This document shows, piece by piece, positions 53,336 to 62,337 of a stretch of 64,000 nucleotides of DNA. Position 1 is the stretch's first letter; each line of letters begins with the position of its first letter. A model generated the notes under the pieces. It was not told the DNA's origin, searched no databases, and saw nothing but the letters and a program-made list of their open reading frames with translations. Origin of the DNA: Cellvibrionaceae bacterium (GTDB lineage Bacteria > Pseudomonadota > Gammaproteobacteria > Pseudomonadales > Cellvibrionaceae); NCBI GenBank assembly GCA_021151695.1, contig JAGKWU010000006.1:163591-227590 (forward strand). Direction: 5' to 3'. The translations under genes and the position numbers were made by a program.

Positions 53336-54721
53336 ATGGCCAATACCGACTCTTTTGCCACCCTCTCCCCCCTCAATGCTGTATCGCCCGTCGATGGTCG
53401 CTATGGCAACCGCACCGTTGCACTGCGCAAGATTTTCAGCGAATTCGGTTTGATCCGCTTCCGTGTTGAAGTGGAAGTGCGCTGGCTGCAACAGCTTAGC
53501 CGCCACGCCGGTATTCCTGAAGTGCCCGCATTCAGCGCTGCAACTAATGCACAACTTGACGCACTGGTTAACAACTTCAGCGAAGCCGATGCCCAGAGTA
53601 TTAAAGATATCGAACGCACCACCAACCACGACGTAAAAGCGGTTGAGTATTTCCTCAAAAACCAATTCGCTGGCAATCCTGAATTGGAAGCCGTTTTGGA
53701 GTTCGTACACTTCGCCTGTACCTCTGAAGACATCAACAACCTGTCACACGCGTTGATGCTGAAAGCCGGTCGCGAAGAGTTTGTAAAAGATGCGCAAGCC
53801 ATTATCGACGGCGTAGTAAAACTCGCTCACGATTACGCCGCTGACGCCATGTTGTCACGCACTCACGGCCAAACTGCATCACCCACCACCGTGGGTAAAG
53901 AAATGGCCAACGTTGCTGCGCGCCTGCGCCGTCAATTGAAGTTGATTAACGATGTGGAAATGCTCGGCAAAATCAACGGCGCCGTAGGTAACTACAACGC
54001 GCACATTTCGGCTTACCCCGAAGTAGATTGGCAAGCTAACGCACAAGAATTTGTTGAGAGCCTGGGCCTGACCTGGAATCCCTACACCACGCAAATCGAA
54101 CCACACGATTACATCGCTGAATTGTTCGATGCGATTGCACGCTTCAACACCATCGTTATCGATTTTGATCGCGACATCTGGGGCTACATTTCTCTGGGTT
54201 ACTTCAAACAAAAAACCGTTGCTGGCGAAGTGGGTTCTTCCACCATGCCGCACAAAGTTAACCCTATCGATTTCGAAAACTCCGAAGGCAACCTGGGCAT
54301 CGCCAACGCGGTCTTCACTCACCTCGCGCAGAAATTGCCTATCTCTCGCTTCCAGCGCGACCTGACTGACTCCACCGTACTGCGTAACATGGGTGTTGGT
54401 TTTGGTTATGTGATGATTGCATTTGCTTCGACCTTGAAAGGTATGGGCAAGCTCGAAATTAACCGCGCGCGCCTGGCGCAGGATCTGGACAACGCTTGGG
54501 AAGTATTGGCCGAACCAATCCAAACTATCATGCGTCGCTACAACGTACCCGAGCCTTACGAGAAGCTCAAAGCATTGACGCGCGGCCAGGCCATCACCCG
54601 TGCCGTTATCGCCGAGTTTATCGAGACGCTCGATGTACCCGAGGCAGCCAAGCAAGCCATGCGTGAGCTGACTCCCGCTAACTACATTGGCAATGCCGTA
54701 GCGCAAGCCAAGGCGATTTAA
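53336..54721 (+). CDS. purB: Adenylosuccinate lyase
   Basis: PurB catalyses two fumarate-releasing steps in purine synthesis: SAICAR to AICAR, and adenylosuccinate to AMP. The 461-residue product has the fumarase/aspartase signature GSSTMPHKVNPIDFENSEG, with the catalytic Ser in this flexible loop, and the N-terminal block LNAVSPVDGRYGNRTVALR. The general acid His is in ARTHGQTASPTTVGKE-type SRTHGQTASPTTVGKE. It is preceded by a 207-base leader after the hflD terminator. Confidence 0.97.
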   Translation: MANTDSFATLSPLNAVSPVDGRYGNRTVALRKIFSEFGLIRFRVEVEVRWLQQLSRHAGIPEVPAFSAATNAQLDALVNNFSEADAQSIKDIERTTNHDVKAVEYFLKNQFAGNPELEAVLEFVHFACTSEDINNLSHALMLKAGREEFVKDAQAIIDGVVKLAHDYAADAMLSRTHGQTASPTTVGKEMANVAARLRRQLKLINDVEMLGKINGAVGNYNAHISAYPEVDWQANAQEFVESLGLTWNPYTTQIEPHDYIAELFDAIARFNTIVIDFDRDIWGYISLGYFKQKTVAGEVGSSTMPHKVNPIDFENSEGNLGIANAVFTHLAQKLPISRFQRDLTDSTVLRNMGVGFGYVMIAFASTLKGMGKLEINRARLAQDLDNAWEVLAEPIQTIMRRYNVPEPYEKLKALTRGQAITRAVIAEFIETLDVPEAAKQAMRELTPANYIGNAVAQAKAI

Positions 54722-54737
54722 GATCGCTGCAAAACAC

Positions 54738-54763
54738 AAAGGGCTCGCAAGAGCCCTTTTTAT
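54738..54763 (+). terminator. Terminator of purB
   Basis: Perfect stem aaagggctc with gagcccttt, tetraloop gcaa, followed by a T-run. It begins 16 bases after the purB stop. Confidence 0.93.
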
Positions 54764-54797
54764 TTAGCGAACAAGAATTTTATTCAGACTCATCATT

Positions 54798-55949
54798 ATG
54801 ACCTCACAACTCACACATCTGGGTGACATGCCCGTTGAAACGTTCCTGCGTGATTACTGGCAAAAAAAGCCGCTGCTGATTCGCAACGCATTTCCCTATT
54901 TTGAATCGCCGATAGATGGCGATGAGCTGGCGGGCCTGGCCCTCGAAGAAGAAGTTGAATCGCGTTTGATTTTGGAAAAAGGCAAAACGCCTTGGGAATT
55001 ACGCCACGGTCCCTTCGACGAAGACGCCTTCGCAAAACTGCCTGCAACCCATTGGACACTGCTGGTGCAAGCCGTCGATCAATGGGTACCAGAAGTCAAT
55101 TTGCTGCTGGATAATTTTCGCTTCATTCCCAACTGGCGTCTCGACGACATCATGATCAGCTTCGCGCCCGATCAAGGTAGCGTCGGTCCACATTTTGATT
55201 ACTACGATGTGTTTTTGCTGCAAGGCCTGGGCAAACGCCGCTGGAAAATTGGTCAGCACTGCAATATTAATTCTCCGCGCGTAGAGAGCACGCCGTTAAA
55301 TATCCTGCAACATTTTGATACGCAAGACGAATGGGTATTGGAACCGGGCGATATGCTGTATATCCCTCCCGGCATAGCCCACTGGGGAATTGCCGAAGGC
55401 GATTGCATGACCTATTCCATTGGCTTTCGCGCACCGAGCCATGCAGATATCCTCACCGAGTTAAGCCAGGACATTGCAACAGCGCTAACCAACGACCAAC
55501 GCTTCAGTGATCCGCAGTTACAGCTACAACAAAATCCTGGCGAAATTAGTCATGAGGCCGTCGCACAAATCCAGCAGATAGTGCAGAACTATTTCACTGC
55601 CGACAAGATTGCCCATTGGTTCGGCAAGCATATGACCGAACGAAAATATGTGCAGGATGAACCCGACAGCGACGACGAACTGGATGCGGATGATTGGCAA
55701 GCCGCTTTGGCCGATGGCAATACGCTATGGCGCCATCCCGCTGCACGTTTTGCATTTCACTCCGATGAAGAAGGCACAGAGTTGTATGCCGATGGCGTAG
55801 CCCTGCCCTGTTCGCGCGAATTGGCCGAGCTAGTATGCGCACAACCGGAAATCAGCTGGGCGCAAGTGAAACCGCTGGTGCAGGATTTATTTGATCGGGC
55901 CGCCATCACCGAGCTCATCAATCAGGAAAGCCTGTTGATTGACGAATAA
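54798..55949 (+). CDS. roxA: Ribosomal protein uL16 (L16) 3-hydroxylase RoxA, JmjC-type
   Basis: RoxA (YcfD) is an Fe(II)/2-oxoglutarate oxygenase that hydroxylates an arginine of ribosomal protein L16. In 383 residues it has the JmjC iron ligands His132 and Asp134 (GPHFDYYDVFLLQ) and His195 (PPGIAHWGIAEG). The N-terminal cap begins with the typical FLRDYWQKKPLLIRNAF. The dimerisation and C-terminal winged-helix regions are also covered by the length. Placed after purB. Confidence 0.95.
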   Translation: MTSQLTHLGDMPVETFLRDYWQKKPLLIRNAFPYFESPIDGDELAGLALEEEVESRLILEKGKTPWELRHGPFDEDAFAKLPATHWTLLVQAVDQWVPEVNLLLDNFRFIPNWRLDDIMISFAPDQGSVGPHFDYYDVFLLQGLGKRRWKIGQHCNINSPRVESTPLNILQHFDTQDEWVLEPGDMLYIPPGIAHWGIAEGDCMTYSIGFRAPSHADILTELSQDIATALTNDQRFSDPQLQLQQNPGEISHEAVAQIQQIVQNYFTADKIAHWFGKHMTERKYVQDEPDSDDELDADDWQAALADGNTLWRHPAARFAFHSDEEGTELYADGVALPCSRELAELVCAQPEISWAQVKPLVQDLFDRAAITELINQESLLIDE

Positions 55950-55982
55950 GTACAGCGAAGCGACGTCATAAGGAATTAACCG

Positions 55983-56420
55983 ATGCAATACCGCCTCACA
56001 GATTGGGAAACACATAGCGAAACGCTTACGCACATTCGTGTAGAGGTATTTGTGCAGGAACAACACGTCCCGGTGGCAGATGAATGGGACGGCAAGGATG
56101 CAGACGCAATTCACTTTCTCGTACAAACAGATGAGGGTAGCGCTATAGCCTGCGCACGCTTGCTGGTAGAAGGTAAGCTATTACATATAGGCCGCGTGGC
56201 GGTATTACAGCCTTGGCGCAAACAGGGAGTAGGCCATCAGCTGATGGAGTTTTTGTTGGCCAAATGCACAACGCTCTATCCTGGCTACCGGATTTATTTA
56301 CACGCTCAAACCAGCCGCGTAGCATTTTATGAGCGACTGGGATTCAGTGTCAGCGGCGATGAATTTATGGACGCTGGCATACCTCATATTGAAATGTGGT
56401 TTGACCATCACCAGATTTGA
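55983..56420 (+). CDS. GNAT family N-acetyltransferase
   Basis: This 145-residue GNAT protein resembles the YjcF/ElaA-type acetyltransferases. The acetyl-CoA site is RVAVLQPWRKQGVGHQLMEFL with the Q-x-x-G-x-G/A pattern; the C-terminal IYLHAQTSRVAFYERLGF is conserved. It starts 33 bases after roxA and is followed after 33 bases by the PLD-like gene, so the three may form one operon. The substrate is unknown. Confidence 0.9.
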   Translation: MQYRLTDWETHSETLTHIRVEVFVQEQHVPVADEWDGKDADAIHFLVQTDEGSAIACARLLVEGKLLHIGRVAVLQPWRKQGVGHQLMEFLLAKCTTLYPGYRIYLHAQTSRVAFYERLGFSVSGDEFMDAGIPHIEMWFDHHQI

Positions 56421-56453
56421 CTATCATCAGGTTCATGAGAAAAGGATGAAAGA

Positions 56454-56954
56454 ATGAGTGAAGCATCTTCTGTAAGCCCGGATTTATTCCTGTTGGATTC
56501 GCCCGCTGATTTCCAGGTGTTTTCGCTCAAGCTGGTGCAGCAGAGCCGGCGACAAATCGCCATACTCAGCAAAGACCTGGACAGCTTTATCTACGGCAGC
56601 GACGAATTTATTAATGCCATTTCAGAATTTGTGCGCAGCAGCAGACATGCACAGGTACAGCTGTTGGTGAAAGACACCAAAGCGCTGGTCGAATCCGGCC
56701 ACAAACTCGCTCGCTTACATCAGCGACTACCCAGCAAAATCCAGCTGCGCAAATTAATCCAGGAGCCAGACGATACCGAGATGGCGTTTATGCTCTGCGA
56801 TACCAATGCCCTGCTCTACAAAAATGACGACAGCGTTTATAAAGGCTTTGCAAACGTTGATGCTGCCGTTGAAGTCAAACGCCTGCGCGATACATTTGAC
56901 TATGTGTGGCAATACGGCGAAAGCGAGCCAGAGCTGCGCATACTTCACATTTAA
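56454..56954 (+). CDS. Hypothetical protein of the DUF7931 / PLD-like kind
   Basis: The 166-residue protein has no signal peptide or membrane helix. The pattern of strands (RRQIAILSKDLDSFIYG, HAQVQLLVKDTKALVE, EMAFMLCDTNALLYK) resembles the phospholipase-D-like fold. The catalytic HKD motif is not present, so it is probably non-enzymatic or a truncated domain. In several gammaproteobacteria a similar domain is encoded with or fused to a GNAT domain, as in the gene just upstream. Function unknown. Confidence 0.75.
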   Translation: MSEASSVSPDLFLLDSPADFQVFSLKLVQQSRRQIAILSKDLDSFIYGSDEFINAISEFVRSSRHAQVQLLVKDTKALVESGHKLARLHQRLPSKIQLRKLIQEPDDTEMAFMLCDTNALLYKNDDSVYKGFANVDAAVEVKRLRDTFDYVWQYGESEPELRILHI

Positions 56955-57273
56955 CGCAAGCATTCACATTTACAGTAACAATTCATAGCGGTGCCGTTTA
57001 AGCTTGCTTTAGCCTGTGCAAATCTCACACAAAGCGTAAATTTGCGCTTTTCTCCGAGGAATTACGCAGTTTTCGGTTGCTGATTCCATTTTTATCCTTT
57101 ATATATAGCTGCAATCCTTGCCTGGGCCCATTTGAGCCTATAAAAACAGGGGTTTTTTGAGTAAGCTCGCAGCAATTGCAGCGCTCCAACCGCTCGCAGT
57201 CACTGCATCAACCAGCTCTGGCTTGCTTACAGAATAAACATTTCTTCGATCATTCACGCTAAAGGAATCCAAC
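56955..57273. other. Leader and intergenic region upstream of the HU-like gene
   Basis: These 319 bases have no gene. A weak stem (aaagcg with cgcttt, about 57033-57052) may end the upstream transcript. The promoter at 57077-57105 leaves a leader of about 160 bases before the HU-like ATG, long for a bacterial gene and possibly regulatory. Confidence 0.55.
57077..57105 (+). promoter_or_regulatory. Sigma-70 promoter of the HU-like gene
   Basis: -35 TTGCTG (57077-57082), 17-base spacer, -10 TATATA (57100-57105). The spacing is ideal and both hexamers are close to consensus. Confidence 0.65.
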
Positions 57274-57783
57274 ATGGTTGCCAAAAAAACGCCTGCTGCA
57301 AAACCTGCCGCTGCTAAAGCCGCCCCTAAAGCTGCTGCTAAAACTGCCGCTGCAAAACCAGCCGCTAAAGCTGCTGCTCCTAAAAAAGCACCAGCTGCCA
57401 AAGCAGCTCCTAAAGCCGCCGCTGCGAAAAAAGCGCCAGCTGCCAAAGCTGCAGCTCCAGCTGTTGTGAAGCCAATCGCTGAGCGTCAAAACAAAACTCA
57501 AATGCTGCAACAAATTGCTGATGCGACTGAACTGAGCAAAAAGCAAGTTCAAGCAGTACTGGATGAACTGACCAACATCATCGAAGGTCACGTTAAGAAG
57601 AAAGGCGTAGGCGAATTCGTTCTGCCAGGCCTGTTGAAAATCACCACCGTGAAAAAGCCAGCGACCAAAGCGCGCAAGGGTATCAACCCATTCACTGGCG
57701 AAGAAGTTACCTTCAAAGCCAAACCAGCCAGCACCTCCGTTAAAGTGCGTCCGCTGAAAAAGCTGAAAGAAATGGCTCTGTAA
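57274..57783 (+). CDS. HU-family DNA-binding protein with histone-H1-like Ala/Lys/Pro tail
   Basis: In this 169-residue protein residues 1-68 are a repetitive, strongly basic tail built of KKTPAAKPAAAKAAPKAAAK-type units. Residues 70-169 form an HU/IHF-like domain (KTQMLQQIADATELSKKQVQ, then VGEFVLPGLLKITTVKKPAT, RKGINPFTGEEVTFKAKPAS). Bacterial HU normally has no tail; H1-like tails occur in AlgP and in some gammaproteobacterial and Bordetella proteins. It probably compacts DNA by combining HU-type bending with loose, non-specific tail binding. Its own promoter and a terminator flank it. Confidence 0.9.
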   Translation: MVAKKTPAAKPAAAKAAPKAAAKTAAAKPAAKAAAPKKAPAAKAAPKAAAAKKAPAAKAAAPAVVKPIAERQNKTQMLQQIADATELSKKQVQAVLDELTNIIEGHVKKKGVGEFVLPGLLKITTVKKPATKARKGINPFTGEEVTFKAKPASTSVKVRPLKKLKEMAL

Positions 57784-57804
57784 TTTTGCCGTTCCGCTAA
57801 AGCT

Positions 57805-57831
57805 AAAAACCCCGCTACTGCGGGGTTTTTT
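57805..57831 (+). terminator. Terminator of the HU-like gene
   Basis: Perfect stem aaaaaccccgc with gcggggttttt, tetraloop tact, T-run. It may also serve the convergent HIT gene. Confidence 0.93.
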
Positions 57832-57851
57832 ATTGCCTTGAATTTGCTTAC

Positions 57852-58280
57852 TTACAGATCAACTTTCGTAAAGCCCTCACCCACCAACGCGTTTTGTATA
57901 CGCTTTGCACGCGCAACCAGCTCGCCCTCGCCATAAGCTTTTGCAGGCAGCTTACCCCACACAGGTTGCGGCCAGGCAGCATCGTCTTTAAAGCGCGCAA
58001 TATGATGTACGTGTAATTGACGCACCATATTGCCGAGCCCTGCCACGTTCATTTTGTAGGCATCAAACAGGCTGGTCATTACTTCCGCCAAACGGCAGGA
58101 TTCCCGCATCAATTGAATTTGCTCCTCTTCACCCAAGTGATGGATTTCAAACACGTCTTCCACCTGCGGCACCAGAATGCACCAGGGATAATTTGCATCT
58201 TTACTGAGCAGCAGAAGGGATAAATTAAAGCGACCGATAATGACTGAGTCTGCTGCTAACTGAGGGTGAAGCTGAAACAT
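57852..58280 (-). CDS. HIT family protein
   Basis: HIT proteins are small nucleotide-binding hydrolases or transferases. The 142-residue product has the motif region NMVRQLHVHHIARFKDDAAW. The canonical HxHxH triad is present as Q-x-H-x-H (Gln88, His90, His92), the variant seen in a proteobacterial subgroup that shares the AWPxPVWG end. His90 or its neighbour would be the nucleophile. Substrate unknown. It stands alone between the HU-like gene and proS. Confidence 0.85.
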   Translation of the reverse strand: MFQLHPQLAADSVIIGRFNLSLLLLSKDANYPWCILVPQVEDVFEIHHLGEEEQIQLMRESCRLAEVMTSLFDAYKMNVAGLGNMVRQLHVHHIARFKDDAAWPQPVWGKLPAKAYGEGELVARAKRIQNALVGEGFTKVDL

Positions 58281-58405
58281 AGTAACTCCTTGGGATGGGA
58301 TGCAGTTGCCGGCAAAGTCGCGATTTTTCGCTATACCAAGCAGGGCAACCGCCTTAGAATAAGCGCCTTTATCACATTATAGCCACTTTACGAAGAAGAC
58401 TATCT

Positions 58406-60133
58406 ATGCGCTCCAGCCGATTTCTCATAGCCACTTTAAAAGAAACCCCAGCCGATGCCGAAGTTATCAGCCACCAGCTAATGCTGCGTTCGGGCATGAT
58501 CCGCAAACTCGCCTCAGGCCTTTACACCTGGTTGCCACTGGGCCTGCGTGTACTGCGTAAAGTAGAAAATATTGTGCGCACTGAAATGGATAAATCCGGC
58601 GCGCAAGAAGTGATGATGCCTGTGGTACAACCTGCAGAATTGTGGGAAGAATCCGGCCGCTGGATGCAATACGGCCCGGAGCTGCTGCGCATTAATGACC
58701 GTCACAATCGCCCCTTCTGCCTCGGGCCAACGCACGAAGAAGTGATTACCGATTTGATTCGCAACGAGATCAACAGCTACAAACAATTGCCAGCGAATTT
58801 TTATCAAATCCAAACCAAATTTCGCGATGAAGTCCGCCCACGCTTTGGCGTAATGCGTTCGCGCGAATTTATTATGAAGGATGCCTACTCTTTCCATAAC
58901 AATCAGGAATCCTTGCAGGAGACCTACGATGTTATGCACCAAACCTACTGCAATATTTTTAGCCGTTTAGGTTTGCAGTATCGCCCGGTATTGGCGGATA
59001 CAGGTTCTATCGGCGGCGCATTCTCACACGAATTCCACGTGCTCGCAGCTAGCGGTGAAGATGCTATTGCGTTCAGCAGCGGCAGCGAATACGCCGCAAA
59101 CATTGAAAAAGCCGAAGCGCTGCCACCACAAGGTACACGTCCTGCCGCGCAGCATGTGCTGACTGAAGTGGCCACACCTGGTGCTCACAGCATTGAAGAA
59201 GTCAGCAGCTTCCTCAAAGTAGATCCTGCACAAACCGTAAAAACCCTGATAGTGCTCGGTGACGTTCGCGAAGATAAAACCCAGCCGCTGGTTGCACTGG
59301 TATTGCGTGGCGATCACGAACTTAACGATATCAAAGCAGAAAAATTGACTGGCGTTGCTGCGCCTCTGACATTCGCCCCTGAAGCCCGCATCAAAGCCGA
59401 GCTTGGCGTCAGTGTTGGCTCTATTGGCCCAGTTGGTTTGAATATCCCGGTGATTGTTGACCACAGCGCTGCGCATCTCGCAGACTTTGTGTGTGGCGCC
59501 AACAAAGATGGCTTCCACCTCACCGGTGTTAACTGGGAGCGCGATCTGAGCGCGCCGCTGGTAGCTGACATACGCAACGTGGTCGCAGGCGATCCAAGCC
59601 CGGATGGCAAAGGCACACTGGATATTAAACGCGGTATTGAGGTAGGCCATATTTTCCAACTGGGCACCAAGTACTCCGAAGCACTAAAAGCACGTGTGCT
59701 GGACGAAAACGGCAAAGAGCAAACCATGATTATGGGTTGCTACGGCATTGGTGTGACTCGTGTGGTGGCCGCCGCTATCGAACAAAACTTTGATGAGAAT
59801 GGCATCATCTGGACTGACGCTATCGCGCCTTTCCATATCGCCATAGTGCCCATCAATATGGAAAAGTCCGCTGCGGTTGCCGCTAAAGCCGAAGCACTGC
59901 ACGATGAACTGCAAGCCGCCGGTTTCGATGTGCTTTTGATGGACGACGCCAAGGCTCGCTTGGGTGTGCAATTGGCCAATACAGATCTGATGGGCATTCC
60001 TCATCGCATTGTGATTGGCGATCGCGGACTGGAAGCTGGCAATATCGAATACAAAGGTCGGCGCGATGCAGAGAAGCAAGAAATAGCAGCAGACAAGATC
60101 GTTGAATTCTTGAAGGCCACGATTAAAATGTAA
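58406..60133 (+). CDS. proS: Prolyl-tRNA synthetase
   Basis: ProS charges the proline tRNA and is a class II synthetase. The 575-residue product is the bacterial (prokaryote) type with the editing (INS) domain at about 230-390. Class II motif 2 is FRDEVRPRFGVMRSREFIMKD split around the conserved Arg, and motif 3 is MGCYGIGVTRVVAAAIEQ. The N-terminal RFLIATLKETPADAEVISHQ is the family start. It ends at a clear terminator. Confidence 0.97.
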   Translation: MRSSRFLIATLKETPADAEVISHQLMLRSGMIRKLASGLYTWLPLGLRVLRKVENIVRTEMDKSGAQEVMMPVVQPAELWEESGRWMQYGPELLRINDRHNRPFCLGPTHEEVITDLIRNEINSYKQLPANFYQIQTKFRDEVRPRFGVMRSREFIMKDAYSFHNNQESLQETYDVMHQTYCNIFSRLGLQYRPVLADTGSIGGAFSHEFHVLAASGEDAIAFSSGSEYAANIEKAEALPPQGTRPAAQHVLTEVATPGAHSIEEVSSFLKVDPAQTVKTLIVLGDVREDKTQPLVALVLRGDHELNDIKAEKLTGVAAPLTFAPEARIKAELGVSVGSIGPVGLNIPVIVDHSAAHLADFVCGANKDGFHLTGVNWERDLSAPLVADIRNVVAGDPSPDGKGTLDIKRGIEVGHIFQLGTKYSEALKARVLDENGKEQTMIMGCYGIGVTRVVAAAIEQNFDENGIIWTDAIAPFHIAIVPINMEKSAAVAAKAEALHDELQAAGFDVLLMDDAKARLGVQLANTDLMGIPHRIVIGDRGLEAGNIEYKGRRDAEKQEIAADKIVEFLKATIKM

Positions 60134-60155
60134 GATACCCCTGCACAAACTGTCG

Positions 60156-60182
60156 AAGCGGCCAAACAAGGCCGCTTTTTAT
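60156..60182 (+). terminator. Terminator of proS
   Basis: Perfect stem aagcggcc with ggccgctt, 6-base loop, T-run. It starts 22 bases after the proS stop and faces the convergent DUF445 gene. Confidence 0.92.
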
Positions 60183-60193
60183 TTCTACTGCTC

Positions 60194-61435
60194 TTAATGA
60201 ATCAAAAATAAAACCGTAGAAAAAACCCCGCCCACCAAACCGCCCACAATAGTGCCGCTCACACGAATCCACTGTAGATCTTTACCGATTTCCAATTCCA
60301 ACTTCTGGCTCACCATATCCGGCGACCAGGCGCGAACCTGCTCCGACAAATGCTCCGCAATTTTATTTTTATGGCTGAGTAACCAAACCGCCAGTTTCTC
60401 AACCAGACGATGAAGATATTCGTTGAATTCCATATCTTGTTTATAGCGCTCAACCAGTGCCAGCAGCCCAACATGAACGTGCTCAACCAAATGGGAATCG
60501 CGACGCTGTAAATCAGCAATCACACTAGTTTTAATCCTGGCGACGGAATCGTTGATAAAATGGGAAAACTCTTTACTGTCGAGCACACCTGATTTAAAAC
60601 GATTAACCGCCTCTATGGTTTGCGGGTCCGATTGCAGCCCTTGCAACCACCGCTCCAGCATGACTTTCACCTCATCGCGAGCGGGATGCCAATCATCGGC
60701 ACGAATCTCTTCCAGCTTACGAAACATGGCTTCGATAAAACCATCCACATATTTTCCACCAATCCATTTAGTCCCCCATACACCGGTCAATTTGGCTTGG
60801 GCAACCCAATCATCTTTTTCGCTTTGCAAATAAGGAATGAGCTTATCGAGGATAAGATTAATGCAATCGTTGCGAAATTTTTCGTTGTCGAAAATCTGGA
60901 TAATGCGACTGAGCAGCGATGCGGCATCGGCGGCATCTACCAACTTCGCAATATTGATACGCACAAACTCATTGAGATAAGCCGCACTTTTATCATTGAG
61001 CACAGCGATGACCGCTCGCCCAAAAAAACGGGAAATAAAATATTTCTTTTCGCGCGCAGCCATCCAATCAAAAAACCTGTCCACCGGCCGAAAGCTTTGC
61101 AGTTTCTGCAGCACCACCTCATCCTGCATAAATTCGTCTCGCACAAACTTACCCAGGTTATCCCCAATATCGTCTTTTTTACGGGGAATAATCGCCGTAT
61201 GAGGCAAGCGGCTCAAGCCCAAGGGGTGGCGAAAGAGCGCTACCACAGCATACCAATCGGCCATAGCACCCACCACCGCTGCACCAAATGCACCTTTTAG
61301 AAACACCAGGAAAATATTGTGGGTGTCATGAAAAATCATTTCCAAAACCACACTGATACCCACACAGCCAAGCAGCAACCAAAGGCACAGCCGCTTCATA
61401 CGAGCCAATTCTTCTACTTTTTTTGAAGTACTCAT
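60194..61435 (-). CDS. DUF445 family membrane protein
   Basis: This DUF445 protein is 413 residues from ATG 61435 (an ATG four codons earlier is possible). Two N-terminal membrane helices (LCLWLLLGCVGISVVLEMIF, then FLKGAFGAAVVGAMADWYAV) carry the family's ADWYAVVALFRHPLGL-type signature. A long soluble region of about 300 residues and a last helix (VSGTIVGGLVGGVFSTVLFL) follow. The family is widespread and has no established function, though members are proposed to sit at the inner membrane or cell envelope. Confidence 0.9.
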   Translation of the reverse strand: MSTSKKVEELARMKRLCLWLLLGCVGISVVLEMIFHDTHNIFLVFLKGAFGAAVVGAMADWYAVVALFRHPLGLSRLPHTAIIPRKKDDIGDNLGKFVRDEFMQDEVVLQKLQSFRPVDRFFDWMAAREKKYFISRFFGRAVIAVLNDKSAAYLNEFVRINIAKLVDAADAASLLSRIIQIFDNEKFRNDCINLILDKLIPYLQSEKDDWVAQAKLTGVWGTKWIGGKYVDGFIEAMFRKLEEIRADDWHPARDEVKVMLERWLQGLQSDPQTIEAVNRFKSGVLDSKEFSHFINDSVARIKTSVIADLQRRDSHLVEHVHVGLLALVERYKQDMEFNEYLHRLVEKLAVWLLSHKNKIAEHLSEQVRAWSPDMVSQKLELEIGKDLQWIRVSGTIVGGLVGGVFSTVLFLIH

Positions 61436-61686
61436 AAGTACATCCACTGATTCATCTGCAAACTGAGACTGACTGAAAATATTTTTATATCCCCAGGTTT
61501 CAACTTTTGTAAATTTAACCTCTAAAAAAGTAAACGCAACTGCACTCTGTTAGTCAGCGAACATAGCGATAAATTTAAATGTGGATCAGCGCACCAAACC
61601 ACCTTTATGCATTGACTATAGTCCCGCCTGGCTATTGCAGCCTATTTACATCCTGCTTTTACATTGTCGTTTAAGGAGTGATTGAT

Positions 61687-62277
61687 ATGAAAACGTTTTA
61701 TCTGGTTTTATGTATGTTATTGACGAGTACCATCGCGCTTACCAGCGAAGCGGGAAATATTGCGCTAGGTAAAACCGTAACAGCGGTTGGCGTCTATGGA
61801 ACCAGCGAAGGCACTTGGACTTATTATCCACCCGCCCTCGCCTCCAGCCTCACCGATGGTGTGTTTGTGCCTGAGCAACAACAATGGAACAAGGATAGCT
61901 TGTGGTGGAACGGCCATAAAAATCCAGCCAACGAAATCTATATCGATCTCGGCGGATTATTCCGCATTGATAATTTCGTAGTGCAGGCGGATAACAATGA
62001 TGTATACCGTATAGATTACAAAACCAATAGCGGCGATTGGCTCACCGCCCACACAGTTAACTCAGTAGCGTCCTGGGGCTTGGTAACACGCGATATTGAT
62101 CTGGATAGCTCTATCTGGGGCAACGCCCTACGCTTTGTCGCCATCAGCGGCGATGCATTCCATGCAGTGACTGAAATCCAGGCCTTTGGTGTGGTAGATG
62201 TGCCTGAACCCTCACCCACGGCGTTAATACTCGCGGGGTTGTTAGCGGTAGGATTAGCGCGCCGCTACGCTAATTAA
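61687..62277 (+). CDS. PEP-CTERM protein with discoidin-like domain
   Basis: This 196-residue secreted protein starts at ATG 61687, with AAGGAG 8 bases upstream; the GTG nine bases earlier lies at the end of that site. The signal peptide is TFYLVLCMLLTSTIALTSEA. The mature part (NIALGKTVTAVGVY, then EIYIDLGGLFRIDNFVVQAD) resembles a discoidin/F5-8C carbohydrate-binding fold. The C-terminus VPEPSPTALILAGLLAVGLA with RR is a PEP-CTERM signal. It is a second exosortase substrate in this window, far from the first. Binding specificity unknown. Confidence 0.87.
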   Translation: MKTFYLVLCMLLTSTIALTSEAGNIALGKTVTAVGVYGTSEGTWTYYPPALASSLTDGVFVPEQQQWNKDSLWWNGHKNPANEIYIDLGGLFRIDNFVVQADNNDVYRIDYKTNSGDWLTAHTVNSVASWGLVTRDIDLDSSIWGNALRFVAISGDAFHAVTEIQAFGVVDVPEPSPTALILAGLLAVGLARRYAN

Positions 62278-62300
62278 CATGCAATAAAAAATCAGGCTCC

Positions 62301-62333
62301 AAAAAAGCGGGTCTCTTTCGAGACTCGCTTTTT
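62301..62333. terminator. Bidirectional terminator after the discoidin-like PEP-CTERM gene
   Basis: Stem aaaaagcgggtctc with gagactcgctttt, one G-T pair, 4-base loop, with A-run and T-run. It sits between the convergent PEP-CTERM and reductase genes. Confidence 0.88.
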
Positions 62334-62337
62334 AACG

